Shown: one piece after another, positions 6,222 through 7,425 of the stretch
Numbering within the stretch: position 1 is the stretch's first letter
How the letters are laid out: the number at the start of each line of letters is the position of its first letter
From: an uncultured Bacteroidales bacterium
GTDB lineage: Bacteria > Bacteroidota > Bacteroidia > Bacteroidales > P3
DNA length: 7,425 bases
Direction of reading: 5' to 3'
Assembly: GCA_905236405.1 (NCBI GenBank)
Contig: CAJOQB010000147.1
Location: 1-7,425 of the forward strand
Translations under genes and position numbers: made by a program
The notes under the pieces: generated by a model
Database searches by the model: none
What the model was told of the DNA's origin: nothing
The model's input: the letters and a program-made list of their open reading frames with translations, nothing else

Positions 6222-7425
6222 ATGAGACGCTGCGTAATCATCCCCTGTTTGTTGTTTCTGGCAATCTTTTTGCCAAAGGGGGCGTTTGCACAGTGTCCCG
6301 ATATTTATTATGCCCAATCGAGCACTCGGCCTTTGATGGTGGAGAGGGGATGGGACACCGTTGTCGACTGCCATTCCCGAACCGTCAAGATTCCCGCCAC
6401 TACCTTTGTGCCGCCGTTGACCTATCAGGGTTACCACGTCTACTCCATCCCCTATGCTCCTCCCGACCCCACTTTCTGCAGTCATGCGGGAGGCGGAGCC
6501 AAGTTGAACGTCTACGAGGACGACCACTATGACTCGGTGCCGATGGAGTTGCCGTTCCCCTTTGTCTTTTTCGGCAACACCTACTATCAAGCGGTGGTGG
6601 GTCCCAACGGCAATATTTCTTTCGATACCTCGGTGAAAGGTGAGTTTATGCCCTTCGATGTCTACAACTACACACCCATCCCCAGTTCCTCGACATTGAT
6701 GGCTCGTCATGTGAAGAACAACATCCTCGGGTTGTGGGAGGACATCGACCCCAGATATTGCGACAGCACCGGCTTCGCCAATTCGGGCATCCACAAATCC
6801 ATCTTCACCCTGCCTCCCCAGCACAACGGCCCCGAATGCCGTATGCTGTTGGTGAGTTACAATGTCATCCCCAAGTTTGGCAACAACCGGTTCATGAGTT
6901 GCTCGCAGCACTACAGCACCAGCCAGATAGCTTGTTACGAGGCAACCAACATCATCGACGTGCACATCAAACGCCATTGGGCACAATGTGGTACCGACCA
7001 CAACCATTGTGTGGTGGGCATCGTCGACAGCACCGGCTTCTATGCCTACGCTCCCTCGTCGCGCAATCCCCTTGTCAACCAGAATATCCTCACTCCCGAA
7101 GCGTGGCGTTTCGCCCCCTATGGTGAGAGCGACGATACGGTGCGGTGGTATCTGGGTCCTACGGTCAACCCTGCGATGGAGATTACCTCCACCGACCCCA
7201 ACGACTCCATCTATTTGTGCGACCCCATGGGCTCTTACTATGGCAGCATCGTGGTGCGTCCCTCGGTCACCACACAATACACCATGCGGCTCACTTGCCA
7301 CTCGGCCAACGGCACCTTCTACGACCTCTCCTATACGGTCACCGTTGGTTGCAATTTCGCTTCGCTGCTGCGGACAACGGGCGACACCATCTTGTGTCTC
7401 AACGAATCGAGTGCCATCCATTGCC
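6222..7425 (+). CDS. Tandem paralogue of the upstream T9SS surface protein, 3'-truncated by window edge
   Basis: The reading frame is open from the ATG at 6222 to the window end, 401 codons, so the C-terminus is unseen. The ATG lies 30 bp after the previous stop with no terminator or clear promoter between, so the pair is probably one operon. The signal peptide (MRRC, then hydrophobic 5-17) is likely cut after AFA23, before QC. Residues 24-299 align without gaps to 26-301 of the upstream protein; I count 167 identical of 276. The head motif (QCPDIYY, RGWDT, SIPYAPPDPTFCSHAGGG) and the NIDO-like blocks (LPFPFVFFG, GPNGNISF, LGLWEDIDPR, STSQIACYEATNIIDVHIK, EAWRFAP) recur. An Ig-like region follows (308-378, VRPSVTTQYT) and is more diverged. 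A type B T9SS sorting domain beyond the window is expected but not shown. The function is unknown. Confidence 0.92.
   Translation, partial: MRRCVIIPCLLFLAIFLPKGAFAQCPDIYYAQSSTRPLMVERGWDTVVDCHSRTVKIPATTFVPPLTYQGYHVYSIPYAPPDPTFCSHAGGGAKLNVYEDDHYDSVPMELPFPFVFFGNTYYQAVVGPNGNISFDTSVKGEFMPFDVYNYTPIPSSSTLMARHVKNNILGLWEDIDPRYCDSTGFANSGIHKSIFTLPPQHNGPECRMLLVSYNVIPKFGNNRFMSCSQHYSTSQIACYEATNIIDVHIKRHWAQCGTDHNHCVVGIVDSTGFYAYAPSSRNPLVNQNILTPEAWRFAPYGESDDTVRWYLGPTVNPAMEITSTDPNDSIYLCDPMGSYYGSIVVRPSVTTQYTMRLTCHSANGTFYDLSYTVTVGCNFASLLRTTGDTILCLNESSAIHC

Noticed and set aside
6293..7126. Two medium + strand frames (6293-6532, 6734-7126) that could be mistaken for the genes after 6191
   Set aside because: They are out of frame with the 6222 gene, whose frame runs open to the window end and aligns at about 60% identity with the upstream protein.
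5511..7421. 636-codon antisense reading frame spanning the end of the first surface gene and most of the second
   Set aside because: Both sense genes and the in-frame gap between them happen to share the same frame, so one codon-bias shadow covers both. It has no domain and no start context.
1..7425. tRNA, rRNA, CRISPR, insertion sequence, attachment site or riboswitch
   Set aside because: Gaps between genes are short (9, 86, 147 and 30 bp) and account for only the hairpins, a dyad and a possible promoter. I saw no spaced direct repeats, terminal inverted repeats or cloverleaf-like segments.

Overview
The window comes from a member of the Bacteroidota, most likely an uncultured Bacteroidales-type organism. 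Four things support this. The F1 beta subunit carries the extra segment that phylum has ahead of the VFGQMNE block. The genes lack Shine-Dalgarno sites and start behind A/T-rich leaders. One gene has a Bacteroidota-style -7 promoter element. Two genes encode secreted proteins, and the complete one ends in a type IX secretion (T9SS) type B, 'gliding motility-associated' C-terminal domain. Base composition is moderately GC-rich in the genes and AT-rich between them. All genes lie on the + strand.

Layout. (1) Positions 1-1218: the 3' part of atpD and a complete, short atpC, separated by 9 bp. This is the tail of an atpDC transcript closed by a hairpin at 1236-1270. (2) Positions 1305-3740: a membrane-bound, ion-pumping pyrophosphatase (hppA) of a divergent type. 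Its catalytic motifs are intact, it has the lysine linked to K+ independence, and it has an enlarged loop and an extra C-terminal membrane segment. A strong intrinsic terminator follows (3751-3799). (3) Positions 3888-6191: a complete 767-residue T9SS-exported surface or secreted protein. (4) Positions 6222-7425: a tandem paralogue 30 bp downstream, cut by the window edge. The first 276 residues after the signal peptides align without a gap at about 60% identity by hand count.

How the genes relate. The first half is energy metabolism. ATP synthase interconverts ATP and the proton gradient, and the adjacent pyrophosphatase can feed the same gradient from PPi released by biosynthesis. The second half is an unrelated two-gene (or longer) cell-surface unit of unknown function, probably co-transcribed. 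I see no RNA gene, mobile element, CRISPR array or phage gene. Very long antisense reading frames cover hppA and the surface genes; they are explained by near-absence of the codons TTA, CTA and TCA. The items most worth following are the divergent pyrophosphatase and the duplicated surface protein with its conserved cysteine-bearing head module.
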